This document shows positions 1-8,905 of a DNA stretch of 64,000 nt, one piece after another. Position numbers and translations under genes: made by a program. Origin of the DNA: Paenibacillus spongiae (lineage in GTDB: Bacteria > Bacillota > Bacilli > Paenibacillales > Paenibacillaceae); contig NZ_CP091430.1 of NCBI RefSeq assembly GCF_024734895.1, forward strand, positions 850,501 to 914,500, given 5' to 3'. How positions within the stretch are numbered: position 1 is the first letter of the stretch; every line of letters begins with the position of its first letter. The notes below the pieces were generated by a model. It was not told the DNA's origin. It worked only from the letters and a program-made list of their open reading frames with translations, and ran no database searches.

Positions 1-582
1 GGCAAAAGCTGCGAGGAAAGCTTAAGAAGGCTGAAGACCGACCGACTTGATCTTTATCTGCTTCACTGGCGAGGCGGCGTGCCGCTAAGCGAGACGATCG
101 AAGGCATGGAGAAACTGGTCGAAGAGGGGAAAATCATGCGGTGGGGAGTCTCCAACCTGGATACGGCGGATATGAAGGAGTTGTTCCGCTTGCCTGATGG
201 GACTCATTGCACGACCAATCAGGTCCTTTACCATCTGGGCTCCCGCGGCATCGAATATGATTTACTGCCTTGGATGAGAGAGCATCATCTGCCTCTCATG
301 GCTTATAGCCCATTGGCTCAGGCAGGTGCCTTGAGAGCGGGGCTCGTTACGCACCCGGTAGTCAGCGAAATCGCCCATCGTCATCGTTCCAATCCGTTTC
401 AATTGTTGTTAGCTTGGTGCATTCGTAACGGTGACGTGATCGCCATTCCGAAAGCTTCGACGGAGCAGCATGTTCTCGAGAATGCCGCCGCTGCTTTAAT
501 CGAATTGACGAATGAGGATTTGAACCGGCTGGATGGGGTTTTCTTCCCACCTACGAGAAGAATGCCGTTGGACATCGTATGA
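1..582 (+). CDS. Aldo/keto reductase, 5' truncated by the window edge
   Basis: The frame is open from base 1, so the GTG at 79 is internal and the true start lies outside the window. The visible part covers the second half of an NAD(P)H-dependent aldo/keto reductase barrel. It holds the DLYLLHW strand, the MEKLVEEGKIMRWGVSN segment typical of the family, the NQVLYHLGSRGIEYDLLPW region, the AYSPLAQ loop, and the late IPKASTEQHVLENAAA cofactor-binding segment. Such enzymes reduce aldehydes or ketones in the cytoplasm; the substrate cannot be told. The N-terminal catalytic Asp/Tyr/Lys region is missing here. A terminator follows at 705-741. Confidence 0.9.
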   Translation, partial: GKSCEESLRRLKTDRLDLYLLHWRGGVPLSETIEGMEKLVEEGKIMRWGVSNLDTADMKELFRLPDGTHCTTNQVLYHLGSRGIEYDLLPWMREHHLPLMAYSPLAQAGALRAGLVTHPVVSEIAHRHRSNPFQLLLAWCIRNGDVIAIPKASTEQHVLENAAAALIELTNEDLNRLDGVFFPPTRRMPLDIV

Positions 583-704
583 AGGACTGCGAAAAGTCGA
601 CGCTGTGATCATTGAGGATACGGATGCGCTGCAAGGATGACGATATCCGACTTGCTTAAAACAAGCGGACGGAGTCTGCTGCTGCGCAACTCCTGAACCT
701 ATCG

Positions 705-741
705 AGACTCACGCCAACCACGGGCTGGAGTCTTTTTTTTT
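705..741 (+). terminator. Rho-independent terminator after the aldo/keto reductase
   Basis: The arms AGACTC (705-710) and GAGTCT (728-733) pair, with a further GCC/GGC pairing inside, and a run of nine T follows at 733-741. It separates the reductase from the operon starting at 812. Confidence 0.75.
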
Positions 742-811
742 ATGCCATGGAACAATTCCCTCCCCCTGCTCGTGTAAAGATGAGCAAATTGATTATTGGG
801 GTGAGCAGCAT

Positions 812-1687
812 ATGAGCACGGTTATGATAGACGGATTAAACAAGACGTATCGAAGCGTTCCGGCGCTGACGAATATTCATCTGGAAATGGGAACGGGCGT
901 ATTCGGTCTTCTTGGACCGAATGGCGCAGGCAAGACGACGCTGATGAAAATCCTTAGCACGATCCTCCCCTATGAAGAAGGGCGTGTGATGATCTATGGC
1001 TTGGATTTGGCGAAGGATGGCGATCAGGTACGGGGATTGCTCGGATATTTGCCGCAGCACTTTCATGTGCCTGTGCAATTCACGGGCAGAGAGTTTCTGC
1101 ATTATGTAGGTTCGATGAAAGGGATGACGGATCACCTTACAAGATCCAGCCAAGTGGAACGTTTGTTGGAAGAAGTCAATCTTCTGCCGCAGGCCGATAA
1201 GAAAATAAAAAGCTATTCGGGAGGCATGATCAGGCGGCTTGGAATCGCGCAAGCGCTGCTCGGGGAACCCCGATTCATCATTCTGGATGAGCCGACTGCC
1301 GGGCTGGATCCCTCCGAACGCATTCGGTTCCGCAACGTGATCGAACAGCTGGGCGAGAATCATACTGTCATCCTATCCACCCACATTATCAGCGATATTG
1401 AATCCAGCTGCGGGAAAGTGGCGGTCTTGAATAAGGGCAACCTGTTATACCAAGGGACGACCGAAGGCTTGGCGCAGAAAGCGGTAGATGGCGTGTGGGA
1501 GTTTCAAGTGCCGTACGCCGAATATGACAAATTCGCGAAGGAGCTATCGTTTATTTCCAGCAGAAGAGAAATGAACCACGCCGTCTTTCGAGTGATCGCG
1601 AAGGAGCCGCCGCATATTCATGCCAAGGCCGTACAGCCGACAATAGAGGATGGATATATGGCCGTGATTAACGGGGTGTCCTCATGA
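812..1687 (+). CDS. ABC transporter ATP-binding protein
   Basis: A 291-residue cytoplasmic ATPase of an ABC-2 type transporter. Walker A is GPNGAGKTT at residues 35-43, the signature SGGMIRR is near residue 136, and Walker B with LDEPTAGLD is near 157. The H-loop is in ILSTHIISDIE. About 60 residues follow the ATPase core, as in other ABC-2 ATPases. The start is preceded by GGGGTGAG. The stop overlaps the next start by 4 bases, so it very likely energises the membrane proteins encoded at 1684 and 3810. The substrate is unknown; sigma-linked operons of this kind often serve envelope stress or peptide antibiotic export, which is inference here. Confidence 0.9.
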   Translation: MSTVMIDGLNKTYRSVPALTNIHLEMGTGVFGLLGPNGAGKTTLMKILSTILPYEEGRVMIYGLDLAKDGDQVRGLLGYLPQHFHVPVQFTGREFLHYVGSMKGMTDHLTRSSQVERLLEEVNLLPQADKKIKSYSGGMIRRLGIAQALLGEPRFIILDEPTAGLDPSERIRFRNVIEQLGENHTVILSTHIISDIESSCGKVAVLNKGNLLYQGTTEGLAQKAVDGVWEFQVPYAEYDKFAKELSFISSRREMNHAVFRVIAKEPPHIHAKAVQPTIEDGYMAVINGVSS

Positions 1688-3813
1688 ACATGAGCAGAAT
1701 CAAACTCATCTATCGCAATGAAAGCCGTTTGCAGTACCGCAACCCTTTTTTGGCGATCCCATTTGTTCTTTTACTCATCTGCTGGGGCTACATTATTTTC
1801 TCTTATGAGACTCAATCGGTTCATTATGAAGAGATTGCTGCTGTTTTCTATAACAACTTCCAATGGATGACGATGGTGAATTTATTGCTGGTGGGCTTGT
1901 ATGCCGTCTATATGGCTGGGAAGGATCGCGAGAGCGAGTTTGAATGCTTAGTCGTCACCTATAAGGTGAACAATACGGAATGGATATTGGGAAAATGGCT
2001 GGTTGCCCAAACGTACGGTCTTTGCTTCACCGTGATGACGCTGCTTGTTCAGGGGATATGGTTTTTGAACGGCCGCATGGAAATGGAGGAATGGCTAAAC
2101 CACCTCTTCTATGTTTTTGTTCAAATCGAGGGTGCTTTCTTTATAATCATATCCCTCGGATTTCTGCTGGGTGTGTGGATGAAAAATATGTTGTCCTATA
2201 TCGGCATGACAGCCTTGCTTGGCGTCGTCTTCATGCTTCAAGCTAACAGCTACGGGTTTGCATTCGTCAATCCAAGGCTAAATCTGCTCACGCCGTATGA
2301 TTCCATGTATATCGCGACTCCCTATGAAAGCATATGGGGGATCAACGGCGTGTTCGAGGAGGCCATGCTCCATCAGGCAGCTGTACTCTTGCTAGGCGCA
2401 ATTGTAATATTCGCGGCGATCCTGCTATTTCATCCCCATCGCAGGCTGAGAAGAGAGAAGCGCTCGCTGTTGACGCTGGTGATCGCTCTAATGGTTCCTG
2501 TTGTCATCCTAGGCGGAATCCGGTATACGCAATACAATAGTGCGCTTGAACAATTTATCGATATGGGCGAACAATACGCGTTAACAGAGGAGGCATACGC
2601 GAAGAACCGTGTCGCTGGAGCAGATCGGCCGAACTATGCCTTCTCGATGGACCGTACCCAGCTGGATGTACAGCTGTCGTCCGATAATCGGATCAAGGTC
2701 GAAAGCAAGCTGTCCGTCACGTATAACGGAGATGCGCCGGTCAACGATATTTCCCTCACCTTGCAGCGCCAGTTAAAGGTAACGGACTGCTCAAGCGATG
2801 CGAAGATAACGTGTTCACGCGAGAATGATTTTATTCGCATTCACGTTCAAGACGGCATGAAACCCAAGGAAAGACTCGACTTGACATTGAATTACGAGGG
2901 GGACATGAAGCAATATCGTGCCGATGGCTTGCTGCAGCATGCCTTTATTGAATCCGATCGGATCTACCTTCCCAAGGAATCGGGCTGGTATCCGTTAATA
3001 GGCGAACGTTATTTGGCCAGAAGCGTTTCTGGCAGGGTTGATGAGAGGTATGTAAACTTTGAAGTTGAGAACGGAGGACTGGTCGAGGATCACCCGACTG
3101 AATTTGCCGTTACCATTAAGGGCGAAGAAGACGATCTTCCTATGGCACTCACGATACCGCGTGAACCGGACGGCTCCTATAGGGGAATATCCCAATATGG
3201 ATTATCTCTGATCGGCGGCAATCTTGCGGAGGTTACGGTCGATCAAACCAGGATCGTGGGGCATCCCGAAATATTGGACGGTGCCCGAACAACGGTTGAA
3301 ATCTATCAGAGCTATTGGAGTTATTTGGAAGAATGGCTGGAGGTTCCAGTGGCGCCTGACGTGATCTATATGTTGGATGACGATCATAGTGATCTGACAC
3401 AAGCTACACCCAGCCATGAATTTACCGCATGGAGCTTTTATGACATTAAGTATGTGGACCCATCGGTTATGGTTTATGCTTTGGCAAATGATCTTATCCA
3501 TGACAATGCATCATTTGGCGAGGATGTGCAGGTGCTGCAGCGCGCTATAACATGGGAACTGATGAAGCATGCACGGTTGGAGACGGGCTATAAATATTTT
3601 GGCGAGTGGTATGCTTCATTAGGTTGGTCATCTGAAATGCCTGCAGAAGTGGGTAAACGAATCGATCGGCTGAATCGCTATGATGAGATCGGCGACGAAG
3701 AGTTCCGGAAAGTGGTTAAGTATGTGTTTACCCAATACGAGGGGCTTGAGGATAAAGCCAAATTCAACCTGGAAGCTGAATTGGAAAGGTATGAAGGAGA
3801 AATAAGCCAATGA
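1684..3813 (+). CDS. Large ABC-2 type membrane protein with M1-peptidase-like extracytoplasmic domain
   Basis: A 709-residue protein. Residues about 1-280 carry six or seven hydrophobic segments in the ABC-2 permease pattern, starting with NPFLAIPFVLLLICWGYIIF. The remaining ~430 residues look soluble and extracytoplasmic: a beta-rich part (about 310-470), then a helical part (about 540-709) arranged like M1 aminopeptidase-type modules fused to ABC permeases. I find no HEXXH zinc motif; the equivalent helix reads AITWELMKHARLE. The domain is therefore probably not a peptidase, and may bind substrate or a partner. It overlaps its neighbours on both sides by 4 bases (ATGA), which implies translational coupling. 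Confidence 0.75.
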   Translation: MNMSRIKLIYRNESRLQYRNPFLAIPFVLLLICWGYIIFSYETQSVHYEEIAAVFYNNFQWMTMVNLLLVGLYAVYMAGKDRESEFECLVVTYKVNNTEWILGKWLVAQTYGLCFTVMTLLVQGIWFLNGRMEMEEWLNHLFYVFVQIEGAFFIIISLGFLLGVWMKNMLSYIGMTALLGVVFMLQANSYGFAFVNPRLNLLTPYDSMYIATPYESIWGINGVFEEAMLHQAAVLLLGAIVIFAAILLFHPHRRLRREKRSLLTLVIALMVPVVILGGIRYTQYNSALEQFIDMGEQYALTEEAYAKNRVAGADRPNYAFSMDRTQLDVQLSSDNRIKVESKLSVTYNGDAPVNDISLTLQRQLKVTDCSSDAKITCSRENDFIRIHVQDGMKPKERLDLTLNYEGDMKQYRADGLLQHAFIESDRIYLPKESGWYPLIGERYLARSVSGRVDERYVNFEVENGGLVEDHPTEFAVTIKGEEDDLPMALTIPREPDGSYRGISQYGLSLIGGNLAEVTVDQTRIVGHPEILDGARTTVEIYQSYWSYLEEWLEVPVAPDVIYMLDDDHSDLTQATPSHEFTAWSFYDIKYVDPSVMVYALANDLIHDNASFGEDVQVLQRAITWELMKHARLETGYKYFGEWYASLGWSSEMPAEVGKRIDRLNRYDEIGDEEFRKVVKYVFTQYEGLEDKAKFNLEAELERYEGEISQ

Positions 3814-4490
3814 GCGGATTTTCCATTCGATTGCGACTTTGGTTGAAGCTTTGGTTCACGTCGCTGCCTGCTATTATCCTCATGCTGCTGCTTCCAGCCG
3901 CGGCGTATGTCATCTACGTGACTTTATCGTACAGGCCCGCTTCCTTCACGAGTATGTTCTATGAACAAGCAGCGATGCTCGTCTATGTATTCATATTGCA
4001 ATGGTGCTTCTCCATTGACTTTGACTCCAAATTCGCTGGCCAATTGATAACGTATCCGATTGCCAGATGGAAGCTCATTGCGGAGAGGGTGCTGCTGGCC
4101 TCGCTTCTCTTTACCGGTTTATTGTGCCTGGTCACGACCGGGTTGACGCCCTTTGCAGGCAGTTTGGTATGGAAGGCACTGTTGTTTTCGATTCCCGTTT
4201 ATATGGGGGCAGGAGGAATCGTCGTCCTTGCTGTCGTCATTGGAAGACATTCTCTTGGCGGATTATTTGCGGGATTGGTCGTATGGATTATATCATTAAA
4301 TCATGCAGCGTCCTTGCAGGTTTACAGACCGAATTTGTTAGAGCTGCCTGGCGTGCATGAATATTTGAACGGTAACCTGTTGGCTGGCAGCCCTGATCTT
4401 TGGATCCTCTATAATCGCTTGTGTTATATCGGCTTGGGCCTGCTGTTAATCGTGTTAGCGATCTTACATTTTAACCGGAAGTCCGTATGA
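3810..4490 (+). CDS. ABC transporter membrane protein
   Basis: A 226-residue integral membrane protein with about six hydrophobic helices, for example LPAIILMLLLPAAAYVIYV near the N terminus and LGLLLIVLAILHF at the C terminus. The arrangement matches a short ABC-2 type permease. It starts inside the preceding stop codon and ends at the GTATGA that overlaps the sigma-factor frame, so it belongs to the same transcript. It is likely the second permease half for the ATPase at 812. Confidence 0.7.
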   Translation: MSGFSIRLRLWLKLWFTSLPAIILMLLLPAAAYVIYVTLSYRPASFTSMFYEQAAMLVYVFILQWCFSIDFDSKFAGQLITYPIARWKLIAERVLLASLLFTGLLCLVTTGLTPFAGSLVWKALLFSIPVYMGAGGIVVLAVVIGRHSLGGLFAGLVVWIISLNHAASLQVYRPNLLELPGVHEYLNGNLLAGSPDLWILYNRLCYIGLGLLLIVLAILHFNRKSV

Positions 4491-4516
4491 GAATGGCAGG
4501 GAAGGGGGGTACGGGA

Positions 4517-5068
4517 ATGCAGGATGAAGACTATATGAGCCAGCTGTCAAACGGCCATGACTCGGCTCTGGACACGCTTGTTTTCCGGTACCATAGACTT
4601 TTGTACGGTTATGCCTATCGATTGCTGCAGGACGAGAAGCTGGCGGAGGACATCGTGCAGGAGACCTTTCTTAAAATTTATCAGCAAGGGAAGAAAGGCT
4701 ACGTTCCGGAAAAGTTCAAGCCATGGATGTACAAAATAGCTACGAACAGCTGCAAAGATTACTGGAAGAAGGCCTCCACGAAGCGGGAGCATTGTACGGA
4801 TCGGGACGTAGAAGAAGAGGGGCAAATCCATCACATTATCGACCGCCAGCTGGAACGCAGGTGGATGATCGATTCCTTGAATCAATTATCCTTCGAACAT
4901 CGTTCCGTCCTTTATTTGCGGTTTTATCAGGATTTGAAATATGCGGAGATTGCGTTGACCTTGGATATCCCCATTAATACCGTTAAAGGCCGAATTGCGC
5001 GCGGATTAAAATATTTGGAAGGCATCTTAAGAGAAGATGAACCTAAAGGGGTGGGGGCAAATGTGTGA
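4517..5068 (+). CDS. ECF-type RNA polymerase sigma factor
   Basis: A 183-residue sigma-70 family factor of the extracytoplasmic-function type. Region 2 is visible in YRLLQDEKLAEDIVQETFLKIYQ and the following KPWMYKIATNSCKDYWKK. Region 4 helix-turn-helix is in YAEIALTLDIPINTVKGRIARGLKYLE. The frame is open from 4487, but ATG 4517 is preferred because AAGGGGGGT lies 6-14 bases upstream. Its position inside an ABC transporter operon recalls sigY/yxl-type loci, where the factor controls its own operon. The downstream membrane protein (5061) is a candidate anti-sigma partner, although no zinc motif is visible there. Confidence 0.88.
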   Translation: MQDEDYMSQLSNGHDSALDTLVFRYHRLLYGYAYRLLQDEKLAEDIVQETFLKIYQQGKKGYVPEKFKPWMYKIATNSCKDYWKKASTKREHCTDRDVEEEGQIHHIIDRQLERRWMIDSLNQLSFEHRSVLYLRFYQDLKYAEIALTLDIPINTVKGRIARGLKYLEGILREDEPKGVGANV

Positions 5069-5870
5069 AGACCAAGACCAGGAGTTATCGCGCTTAGAAA
5101 AGGAATGGAAGAACCGGTTTGACCGTTATACGTCCCCCCAACCGACGACAGAGAACACGTTCCAACTGCTGGCAAGGATCAAAGAGACGGATGAGATGAA
5201 ACCGGCGGATTTGCGAGCTGAACTGGAGACGGTCCAAGCCGCCGAGCCCTCATCTTCGAAGCTTGCGAATTTGTTTTTGTCCCAATGGAATTTCTATGGG
5301 GTGAGAAGCTGGCTGCTGACGGGAATCGTCATGCTTCTATTAACCGTTATGATTAATGTCAGCGCGCAGAATGAAATGACCGGTCTGCTGGCATGGATGA
5401 AGTGGATTTCGCTCGTGATGATTGCCGTGATGGGCTACGCCTTCCGCTCGAAAAACAAAGGGAACGACATCATCGAACAGTTAAGCTATTATTCCCTGAT
5501 TCATCAAATGTTTGTCCGGTTTATCCTCATCATGGTTTTGCAAGTCGTGATCACGCTGCCTCTAACGATCGTTATTCTGGGAAAAGAAAGTTCAGTGTTG
5601 TCAATAGTAGGCTCCGTTATGCCGGTTTTCTTCTTTGGCGTAACCGGGTTTATAAGCGCGATGTGGCTTGGACCTAAACGTGGCGTTATGCTTACGCTGT
5701 TCGTGTGGTTTAGTCAAATGCTGCTCGATGAGGGATACAAAGCGGCTTCGATGTTCCAGCTGCCCGGGGATGAGCATTTCTTATGGATGAATGCCGGCAT
5801 ACTGGGGCTTTCCTGCCTGCTGCTAAGCACCTTGCTGTACAAGAATGGAGCAAAGAGGGACTTCGGATGA
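5061..5870 (+). CDS. Membrane protein, possible anti-sigma or ABC-associated subunit
   Basis: A 269-residue protein. The first ~85 residues are charged and probably cytoplasmic. Then come about six hydrophobic segments, including SWLLTGIVMLLLTVMINV and MFVRFILIMVLQVVITLPL. ATG 5061 is preferred over 5037 because AAAGGGGTGGGGG lies just upstream. It overlaps the sigma-factor gene by 8 bases and the next ATPase by 4. The cytosolic-head-plus-membrane layout directly behind a sigma gene suits an anti-sigma protein, but it could equally be the permease for the ATPase at 5867. I do not recognise a named family. Confidence 0.6.
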   Translation: MCEDQDQELSRLEKEWKNRFDRYTSPQPTTENTFQLLARIKETDEMKPADLRAELETVQAAEPSSSKLANLFLSQWNFYGVRSWLLTGIVMLLLTVMINVSAQNEMTGLLAWMKWISLVMIAVMGYAFRSKNKGNDIIEQLSYYSLIHQMFVRFILIMVLQVVITLPLTIVILGKESSVLSIVGSVMPVFFFGVTGFISAMWLGPKRGVMLTLFVWFSQMLLDEGYKAASMFQLPGDEHFLWMNAGILGLSCLLLSTLLYKNGAKRDFG

Positions 5871-6589
5871 GCTTAAGGATCGCATTAAACGATGTAGCGT
5901 ATTCACAAGGGACGACCAAACTCATAAACGATGCGACATGTACGTTTACGACGGGAATCACGTATGTTGTCGGAAGAAACGGAGCGGGCAAGAGCTCGCT
6001 CCTAAAGCTCATTGCCACTGCAGCCAGGCCTGATCAAGGTAACATTATCTACACCCAATTAATAAGAGATGATCAAGCAGGGATGTATCGGAAGCAGCTA
6101 AGCGTCGAGGAAATTAGAACGATGATCGGATTCATGCCCCAGCACTTTAGAGGTCATTCGGATATGACAATAGAGCGGTATTTAACCTACATCGCCTATC
6201 ATAAAGGAATCCCATATCGCCTTGTGAAATCTTCCATAGAGAAGTGGCTGCAGGAGAGCGGTTTGCATGAGCTGCGAAGAAGAAAGCTGCGGACGCTGTC
6301 CGGGGGGCAATTGCAAAGTGTAGGCTTGATCCAAGCGCTTCTGAATCAGCCGCGGATTTGTATTCTGGATGAACCGTTTGAAGGCCTGGACAATCACGAG
6401 AAGTCATTTTTTAAACATGCCCTTAATCGGCTGGCTTTTCATAGCGTTATTATCATAAGTACGCATTTGCTGGAAGAAATCGAGCGGTCGGAGAACAATA
6501 GCCTAGTCTATATCGATGAGGGGACATTACGATATTGCGGCGGGGTGGACGAGGTGGATAACGTCTTGGAGAGGTTTGGTGATTTATGA
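5867..6589 (+). CDS. ABC transporter ATP-binding protein
   Basis: A 240-residue ABC ATPase. Walker A is GRNGAGKSS at residues 36-44, the signature is LSGGQLQSVGL, and Walker B is ICILDEPFEGLD. The H-loop histidine is in IISTHLLEEIE. The frame extends upstream to 5783, but ATG 5867 overlaps the previous stop as ATGA and has AAGAGGG upstream, so it is chosen. It is the last gene of the six-gene operon and probably pairs with the membrane protein at 5061. Confidence 0.85.
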   Translation: MSLRIALNDVAYSQGTTKLINDATCTFTTGITYVVGRNGAGKSSLLKLIATAARPDQGNIIYTQLIRDDQAGMYRKQLSVEEIRTMIGFMPQHFRGHSDMTIERYLTYIAYHKGIPYRLVKSSIEKWLQESGLHELRRRKLRTLSGGQLQSVGLIQALLNQPRICILDEPFEGLDNHEKSFFKHALNRLAFHSVIIISTHLLEEIERSENNSLVYIDEGTLRYCGGVDEVDNVLERFGDL

Positions 6590-6687
6590 CGAGAAAGGAA
6601 TTTTTCATCCGACCAACGTTGATCCGCTGAGGCAGTGATGTCGCTTGAAGCCTCCAGGCTTATCTGCCGAAATTAAGCTGCGAAATT

Positions 6688-7098
6688 CTACTTACTAATA
6701 ACGAGGGAAAGTTTATAATTGACATATCGGTTTAATTCGCTTAGAAATCTGTCGAGCTCTTCATTAGACGGAAACCTGCATTCCATAAGATAACAACCCT
6801 CTCCGCTAATTTTGAAATTATTCACGACATACTGGTGCTGCATTTCGACGAAAGACAAGAAGGGCTTGTGGTCGAAGCTGATCGTAAAAATATTAATAAA
6901 AGAATGGACGGGGTATCCCGTTTTCATGTGATTCAGATTAATCGTATAGCCTTCAATCACGCCGTCTTCCTCTAATTTAAGCACCCGATTGGCCGTCGCC
7001 TGACCGGTCATGTGAATTTTTTCTCCCAGTCCCTTCATTGAAATTCTAGCATTATGTTTGAGTTCTTCTAGAATTCGTTTATCGGTATGATCCAGCAT
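6688..7098 (-). CDS. Lrp/AsnC-family transcriptional regulator
   Basis: A 136-residue regulator. The N-terminal helix-turn-helix spans about residues 3-50 (DKRILEELKHNARISMKGLG, then a recognition helix around TGQATANRVLKLEEDG). The C-terminal half is an RAM/Lrp effector domain with beta strands such as HSFINIFTISFDH and CYLMECRFPS. AAGGAGG precedes the ATG. It is divergent from the hydrolase gene at 7217 across a 118-base gap, so it probably controls itself and that gene. The effector, usually an amino acid in this family, is unknown. Confidence 0.85.
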   Translation of the reverse strand: MLDHTDKRILEELKHNARISMKGLGEKIHMTGQATANRVLKLEEDGVIEGYTINLNHMKTGYPVHSFINIFTISFDHKPFLSFVEMQHQYVVNNFKISGEGCYLMECRFPSNEELDRFLSELNRYVNYKLSLVISK

Positions 7099-7216
7099 GA
7101 ATGAAAACCTCCTTCATTATTCAAGTGATTCTGTCGTTTTTCGTGATTTTATATATGCCCCAATTTCTTTAATAATATTATCCTATTGAAGAAGGTTAGA
7201 AAAGGAGGTATTCATC

Positions 7217-7972
7217 GTGAAGATCAGACAAATACGCAATGCGACAATCGTTTTGAATTATGGGGACATAACGTTTCTAATCGATCCATTCTTAGCGGCC
7301 AAGGGGGCCTATCCGCCCTTTCCCAATACGCTCTATCAAGTTAGCAATCCGACTGTCGATTTGCCGGTTCCCGTCGAGGAAATCATTCAGGCCGATGCGG
7401 TCATCGTGACGCACTTGCACCCGGACCATTTCGATGCGGCTGCGATCCAGGCCATTCCCAAGGATACGGTCATGATCGCCCAGTCGGATATAGACGCCGA
7501 AGCAATCAGGAAGGAAGGGTTCCATAACGTACAAGCCTTCAATCAGATAACCCGAATAGGCGATGTCTGTCTGAGCCGTACAAGCGGCAAGCACGGCAAA
7601 GGCGAGATCGGAGAACGAATGGGCGAAGTTTCGGGAGTGGTCTTTACACATCCGGAGGAGAAGACGCTATACCTTGCAGGCGATACCATATGGTGCGATG
7701 ATGTTGCAGAAGCGATTCATCTTCATCATCCTGAAGTAATTCTTGTAAACGGAGGCTCAGCGCAGTTTCTGCAGGGCGATCCCATTACAATGAATAAAGA
7801 AGACATCTATCGGACGTATAGGGAAGCTCCCGAATCCACGATTATCGTATCCCATATGGAGTCGCTCAATCATTGCTTGCTGACAAGACAGGAATTGACC
7901 GGCTTTATTCAAGAGAAGGGGCTTACGGCGAACATATTGGTTCCTGCCGATGGAGAGACCATCGTTCGTTGA
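7217..7972 (+). CDS. Metallo-beta-lactamase fold hydrolase (UlaG-like)
   Basis: A 251-residue cytoplasmic MBL-fold protein with a GTG start preceded by AAAGGAGGT. The metal-binding motif THLHPDHFD lies at about residues 65-73, and later ligands are suggested by SGKHGKGEIGE, YLAGDTIW and SHMESLNHC. The overall shape (short beta start, then ITFLIDPFL) is that of UlaG-like and YwbL-like hydrolases, which act on small molecules or lactones. The substrate cannot be read. It is divergent from the Lrp-type regulator, the likely controller. Confidence 0.85.
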   Translation: MKIRQIRNATIVLNYGDITFLIDPFLAAKGAYPPFPNTLYQVSNPTVDLPVPVEEIIQADAVIVTHLHPDHFDAAAIQAIPKDTVMIAQSDIDAEAIRKEGFHNVQAFNQITRIGDVCLSRTSGKHGKGEIGERMGEVSGVVFTHPEEKTLYLAGDTIWCDDVAEAIHLHHPEVILVNGGSAQFLQGDPITMNKEDIYRTYREAPESTIIVSHMESLNHCLLTRQELTGFIQEKGLTANILVPADGETIVR

Positions 7973-7996
7973 GTTATAATGGAAGGGTAATATCTG

Positions 7997-8698
7997 ATGG
8001 GATGGAGTAAAGTCAGAAATAACCTTACAGAAACGATGGTCATGATGAAAATTGAGTTTGAAAATAACAACATCGATTGTAATGTTCAATATGGGAATAC
8101 CACGAAGATTTCAATCCATATCGATGTATCAGGTTTCATAACGATTAAAGCCCCCAACGGCACAAGCGAAGAGACGATTGCAAGAGCCGTGGAGCATCAC
8201 GGCAAATGGATACTGGAGAAATTGCAGCTCCTTGCGAAGGCGCGAGAAACAACGAAGACAAAAGAGTATCAGGATCAAGGGAAGTTCCTTCATCTGGGGA
8301 AAGAGTATTTCCTGCATGAGTTAATCGAGACCGGCGATTTGAATGAAGAGGAGCTCAAGCGCAATCTCAAGCGGTTCTATTTCGCAAGCTGCAAGAAAAT
8401 GATCGGGGAACGGATCAGCCGCTATCAAGTTCAACTGAAAGTTAAACCCAAGTCCATTGAGATCGTGGAGTCGGCAACCAAGTGGGGAAGCTGCAGCTCG
8501 GATAAGAAACTAACCTTCAACTATCGTCTTGCCATGGCGCCCATTGAAGTTATCGATTACGTGATCATCCATGAGCTGTGCCATCTGCTTCATATGAATC
8601 ATGATCGCTCCTTCTGGAGACGAGTCGGAAGCATCATGCCGGATTATAAAGAGAAGGAAGCGTATCTGGCCAGGTATGGACAGGCGATGACGCTTTGA
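7997..8698 (+). CDS. YgjP-like (DUF45) zinc metallopeptidase-domain protein
   Basis: A 233-residue protein with the zinc motif HELCHLLHMNHDRSFWRRV near residues 191-209: HExxH plus a downstream His, as in the YgjP/DUF45 and SprT-like families. The preceding SATKWGSCSSDKKLTFNYRL is the standard lead-in of the same family. The N-terminal ~60 residues form the usual beta domain. GGAAGGG lies about 9 bases before ATG 7997, and in-frame ATGs near 8040 are possible alternatives. It is 24 bases after the hydrolase and may be co-transcribed. A terminator follows at 8745-8772. Confidence 0.87.
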   Translation: MGWSKVRNNLTETMVMMKIEFENNNIDCNVQYGNTTKISIHIDVSGFITIKAPNGTSEETIARAVEHHGKWILEKLQLLAKARETTKTKEYQDQGKFLHLGKEYFLHELIETGDLNEEELKRNLKRFYFASCKKMIGERISRYQVQLKVKPKSIEIVESATKWGSCSSDKKLTFNYRLAMAPIEVIDYVIIHELCHLLHMNHDRSFWRRVGSIMPDYKEKEAYLARYGQAMTL

Positions 8699-8744
8699 GA
8701 AGAAGGTTGGGATGCAGCCGAAGGATTTGTGGAGACCTCTGTAA

Positions 8745-8772
8745 GGGACGTATCTAATACGTTCCTTTTTTT
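8745..8772 (+). terminator. Rho-independent terminator
   Basis: A nine-pair stem GGGACGTAT / ATACGTTCC (8745-8753 and 8757-8765, one G-T pair) with a CTA loop is followed by seven T. It closes the 7217-8698 unit. Confidence 0.85.
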
Positions 8773-8850
8773 GTTGAAAATTACTCAATAACTTATATAT
8801 GGCAGCTATCTTATTTGTCGTATAATGGAGAAGATTGTTGCATTATATAA

Positions 8851-8881
8851 TTGGACATTATTGCAAATCAATGCGTATAAT
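8851..8881 (+). promoter_or_regulatory. Candidate promoter for the GH/HEAT/GT2 operon
   Basis: A perfect TATAAT lies at 8876-8881, about 25 bases before ATG 8906. TTGGAC at 8851-8856 is a possible -35 with a long 19-base spacer. A second TATAAT at 8821-8826 could also serve. The assignment rests on motif matching only. Confidence 0.35.
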
Positions 8882-8905
8882 GTTGCGCGGGGAGGCGGAT
8901 AGAAG

